Source: an uncultured Chitinophagaceae bacterium (GTDB lineage: Bacteria > Bacteroidota > Bacteroidia > Chitinophagales > Chitinophagaceae). From it: 10,772 bases of DNA. The notes under the pieces are model-generated. The model saw only the letters and a list, made by a program, of their open reading frames with translations. It was not told the origin of the DNA and ran no database searches. The position numbers and the translations under genes are program-made. The stretch covers positions 1 through 10,772 of the forward strand of contig CAMPGT010000133.1 of assembly GCA_946885665.1 (NCBI GenBank), read 5' to 3'. The number at the start of each line of letters is the position of its first letter. Within the stretch, counting starts at the first letter, position 1. Positions 7,717 through 10,772 of the stretch are shown one piece after another.

Positions 7717-10700
7717 TTATTTTTTCTTTTCGAAGAGAAGAACACTTTTGTTGTTTCTTCCAACGATCAAATATTTTGATTGTTTTGAATGAATGATACC
7801 TGCATCCCGCACCTCACCTTCTACACTGATACCGGAAGCTTTTGCAGGAACTGCGGCGAACGCCTGGTTGCCGAGGCCTTTCAATAAAACGCCTTTGCTG
7901 GCATTGTACCTGCCAGCCTGCGGTTTTAGCGCATAAAAGTTTCCACCCAGCCAAATATCCGTCTTGCCATCTCCATCAAGATCATCGGCGGCAATGCCGA
8001 ACACCGGCGACAACTGCGCTGCTGCAGGCAACGCCTGCAAATCGAAACGGCCATTGTTGTTCCAGAGAACAGACGTTTGCAGGTAATTGGCTTCATACTT
8101 CAGCGCCCTGCTGCGTATTTCGGGAGAAAAAAGAGAGTCATAGGTTTTATTGCCGTAATCAGCATATCTCAATATCGTTTTTTTCAATCCGGGCAATTGT
8201 GCGGTAAGTTCGGGTTTGGTGGCAAAAGGATAGGCTCTGTCATCGAGCGTGGGGTACCAGTTGATGATGAATTCACTCTTACCGTTGTTGTCAAAATCAT
8301 TTACATACATCGAAAGCGGCCTGCTGCCACTGGCAGTAAACTTCGTGTTCAACCCTAGATTGCCTACGATAAAATCCTGGTCGCCGTCGTTGTCGAGATC
8401 GGCAGCTTCTACCCGGTTCCACCAGCCGTTACTGTTCGATACCAAATCGACATGCTGAAAACTGCCGTTATCATTCTTAAAAATGGTGATGGCCATCCAG
8501 TCGCCAACTACCACAAGGTCATCGTCACCGTCGGCGTCGATATCCGACCATGAGGCATCTGTTACCATGCCCACATTGCCCAGGGCCGGCGGCGCAACAT
8601 CCTTCCAGGTACCCTGGTCGTTGATCAACAGGTAGGATCGTGGCGGCAGGCCGTAATTGCCTGGAACATTACGTGCGCCAAGGAACACATCAATATCGCC
8701 GTCTTTATCGAAATCGGACGTTTCGAGCGTAGAGAAATTACCAATTACAGGAGGTATGTGCGATGCGTCGCGGGAGAAATTTCCTTTGCCGTCGTTCACA
8801 TAAAACCGCACCATGAAATTAATTTTCGGCATTTCTACCTGGTTTCCACCCGAGCCGATCATCAGATCGTTGTCGCCATCTTTGTCAAAATCAAACAGCG
8901 CGCCGCAGGTGCTTTCAAATGCTGCGTCTTCATTAAAGAATTTATTATTTTGAAATTCAAAACTTCCACCCGCACGCTGAAAATACAGCTTGTCGTGATC
9001 GCCGGCGGCGCCGAGTAAAATGAAATCTTCCAGCCCGTCCCTGTTCGCATCTCCCCTTATCACTCTTGGTCCTTCAGTTGAAAGCATTCTGAAAAGAAGT
9101 ATTTCATCATCAAAATCATTGTACCTGTTTTCGTGGTGTACCGCCGGCGTTTTAATGAGCGAGCTGCCCACTTCCCCGAAGAGCGGAGCCGATTCGGAAA
9201 GCTGGGTATTTGCGGCAGGCGCCGCGTCCTGAATATTTAAGGTGATCGTTTGGTCAGCCGGAACATTCGTTAGCACCTGTACCTTTTCACCGGGCCATGT
9301 TACCTGCAATGAATCGATTTCGTTGTTGCCGCCCAACCCAAAGATCACACAGGGTTCAATGCTGCTCTGAAACCCACGCGTGTTGTAGTTCTGCAATACC
9401 CTGATACCATCTTTTGTGGTGACCTTCACTTCTGCGCCGACGCCGAATGGGTTTTTTTCCGGACCCGCAAACTTCACTTTCAAAAAGTGGTTCTCTTTAT
9501 TTGAACCGGCATCATTGCGGTAAAGAAAACTCTTAGCGTTGATATTGTTGACCACGAGGTCCTCGTCGCCGTCGTTGTCGAGATCGCCGTAGGCCGCGCC
9601 GTTACTGTAGGAGAGCTGTGAAAGTCCCAATGCCGTGGCATTATTCTGAAACTGCAGGTTGCCGGCGTTGGAAAAGGCGTAATTCTGCAAAGCGCTCGAA
9701 GGAATATTCGAAATGAATTTTTGATAGTTGAATGTCTCTTTATCCCTGATGCCCTGGGCCTTCACTTCGTTGGCGATAAAGTCGTGAAAATCCATCGACA
9801 TGATATCTTTTAAAATGCCATTGCTGACGAAAATGTCTTTCCTGCCGTCATTTTCGAAATCGAAGATCAGCGCTCCCCAGCTCCAGTCTGTCGCCGCCAC
9901 GCCCGACATCAAACCGATCTCCGAAAAATCAGCTTTACCATTATTCAAATGCAGGCAATTTTGCGTGAACTGGTAGTGATAGTTGGCGCGGTACTTAAAA
10001 TCTTCGAGATGATAGGGATCGAAAGCCATTGTTGTTTGCAAACGGTAGTTATCGGCCGGCAGCATATCGGTAGTGAATATCTCCGGGTATCCGTCGTTGT
10101 TGATATCGGCGATGTCGGCTCCCATGCTCGATGTGGAGCAGTAATTGACGCGAGAAGTGAGCTCTTCCGAAAATTTACCGTTCCCTTTATTAATATAGAG
10201 GTAGTCTCTTTCCCAGAAGTCGTTGGAGATGTAAATGTCGGGTAAATGATCGCCGTTGAGGTCGGAAACGGCAACGCCCAAACCAAAGGCAATGTCGCTG
10301 CTGTAGATGCCCGCTGCAACTGTTACATCGGTAAAGATATTGCCATCATTGCGCATAAGCTTGTGGCCGCCCGGCGAAGGCTGCTCTCTTACTTTTTTGT
10401 ATAATTCTATTTTTTCGGGATTACGAAAGCTGTTGTTGAGAATGTAACAATCCAGGTCGCCATCGAGATCGTAGTCAAAGAACGCGGCGTGAGTGGAGTA
10501 GCCCTCGTTGTCCAGGTTGTACTCCTTTGCTTTTTCGATGAAAGTGAGGTTACCGTTGTTGATGAACAATTCGTTTTTTTTGTGGTTGCCGTCAACGTCG
10601 CCCGAGTTGCAAACATAGATATCGAGCAGGCCATCGGCATTCACGTCGGCCATGGTTACACCCGTGCTCCATTCCATGCTGCCGCCCACGCCCGCCTTTT

Positions 10701-10772
10701 CGGTGATGTCTTCAAAAACAAGATTTCCTTTATTGAGGTAGAGCCTGTTCTTTTTTTGGTTGGCGGTAAAAT
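7717..10772 (-). CDS. FG-GAP/VCBS repeat protein with ASPIC/UnbV domain (5' end outside window)
   Basis: The frame is open from the window edge to TAA at 7717-7719, about 1017 residues. A GTG at 10689 is not the real start: the 27 codons before it (including KKNRLYLNKGN and FEDITEKAGV) are good repeat-domain sequence, so the gene begins beyond 10772. Counting from 10689, Asp-rich calcium loops of the DxDxDG type occur at residues 15, 72, 143, 195, 277, 369, 547, 600, 659, 716, 764, 798 and 903. They mark beta-propeller-like FG-GAP/VCBS blades. An ASPIC/UnbV domain lies between them at about 402-487 (bases 9229-9486), with GVGAEV, NYNTRGFQSS, FGLGG and VTWPG. This is the architecture of long CRTAC1-like Bacteroidota proteins of about 1100-1200 residues, which are normally exported and often sit near susCD genes. 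Their function is unknown; cell-surface adhesion or ligand binding is a guess. A signal peptide or lipobox would lie outside the window. Confidence 0.93.
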   Translation of the reverse strand, partial: FTANQKKNRLYLNKGNLVFEDITEKAGVGGSMEWSTGVTMADVNADGLLDIYVCNSGDVDGNHKKNELFINNGNLTFIEKAKEYNLDNEGYSTHAAFFDYDLDGDLDCYILNNSFRNPEKIELYKKVREQPSPGGHKLMRNDGNIFTDVTVAAGIYSSDIAFGLGVAVSDLNGDHLPDIYISNDFWERDYLYINKGNGKFSEELTSRVNYCSTSSMGADIADINNDGYPEIFTTDMLPADNYRLQTTMAFDPYHLEDFKYRANYHYQFTQNCLHLNNGKADFSEIGLMSGVAATDWSWGALIFDFENDGRKDIFVSNGILKDIMSMDFHDFIANEVKAQGIRDKETFNYQKFISNIPSSALQNYAFSNAGNLQFQNNATALGLSQLSYSNGAAYGDLDNDGDEDLVVNNINAKSFLYRNDAGSNKENHFLKVKFAGPEKNPFGVGAEVKVTTKDGIRVLQNYNTRGFQSSIEPCVIFGLGGNNEIDSLQVTWPGEKVQVLTNVPADQTITLNIQDAAPAANTQLSESAPLFGEVGSSLIKTPAVHHENRYNDFDDEILLFRMLSTEGPRVIRGDANRDGLEDFILLGAAGDHDKLYFQRAGGSFEFQNNKFFNEDAAFESTCGALFDFDKDGDNDLMIGSGGNQVEMPKINFMVRFYVNDGKGNFSRDASHIPPVIGNFSTLETSDFDKDGDIDVFLGARNVPGNYGLPPRSYLLINDQGTWKDVAPPALGNVGMVTDASWSDIDADGDDDLVVVGDWMAITIFKNDNGSFQHVDLVSNSNGWWNRVEAADLDNDGDQDFIVGNLGLNTKFTASGSRPLSMYVNDFDNNGKSEFIINWYPTLDDRAYPFATKPELTAQLPGLKKTILRYADYGNKTYDSLFSPEIRSRALKYEANYLQTSVLWNNNGRFDLQALPAAAQLSPVFGIAADDLDGDGKTDIWLGGNFYALKPQAGRYNASKGVLLKGLGNQAFAAVPAKASGISVEGEVRDAGIIHSKQSKYLIVGRNNKSVLLFEKKK
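8380..8401 (+). repeat. 22-bp exact direct repeat, copy 1 (calcium-loop codons)
   Basis: This 22-bp stretch is identical to 9565-9586. On the - strand it encodes the DLDNDGD loop at residues 764-770 of the VCBS protein. It belongs to a wider set of similar GTCGCCGTC-containing tracts, one per calcium loop. Confidence 0.85.
9565..9586 (+). repeat. 22-bp exact direct repeat, copy 2 (calcium-loop codons)
   Basis: Same orientation and same reading frame as 8380-8401, 1185 bp away (395 codons). It encodes the DLDNDGD loop at residues 369-375. Recombination between the copies would delete 395 codons in frame, including most of the ASPIC/UnbV domain and several blades. Confidence 0.85.

Overview
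The window looks like chromosomal DNA of a Bacteroidota bacterium, probably near Chitinophagaceae or another soil or freshwater Sphingobacteriia/Chitinophagia lineage. The family assignment is inference. The main evidence is a SusC/SusD pair, a Bacteroidota-style lipoprotein signal, A-rich translation starts without Shine-Dalgarno sequences, moderate GC content, and a long FG-GAP/VCBS protein with an ASPIC/UnbV domain.

Left part (1-1080, + strand): the 3' end of a YeeE/YedE-type membrane protein overlaps by ATGA the start of a complete DUF6691 gene. Together these two halves form a split YeeE-like thiosulfate/sulfur-compound transporter. After a 97-bp gap comes a small SRPBCC/AHSA1-type protein.

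Centre (1151-7640, + strand): a short polysaccharide-utilisation locus. It begins with a secreted GH26 beta-mannanase. A 472-bp non-coding leader follows, then a TonB-dependent SusC-type porin and, 18 bp further on, its SusD-like lipoprotein partner. The likely division of labour is that the mannanase cuts a beta-mannan-type polymer, SusD holds the oligosaccharides at the cell surface, and SusC imports them using TonB energy. The SusC has no STN domain and no regulator is visible, so control must come from outside the window or through the long leader. A strong hairpin with a GCAA loop at 7672-7701 closes the operon.

Right part (7717-10772, - strand): a very long convergent gene, open to the window edge, encodes a multi-repeat FG-GAP/VCBS protein with 13 visible Asp-rich calcium loops and an ASPIC/UnbV domain in the middle. 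Its N-terminus, and therefore its export signal, lies outside the window. The central hairpin has A's on one side and T's on the other and can terminate both this gene and susD.

No RNA genes, CRISPR arrays, insertion sequences or phage genes were recognised. I see no clearly new system. The items most worth checking are the susC leader, with a possible decayed SusC-like start at about 2470, and the repeat-rich VCBS gene.
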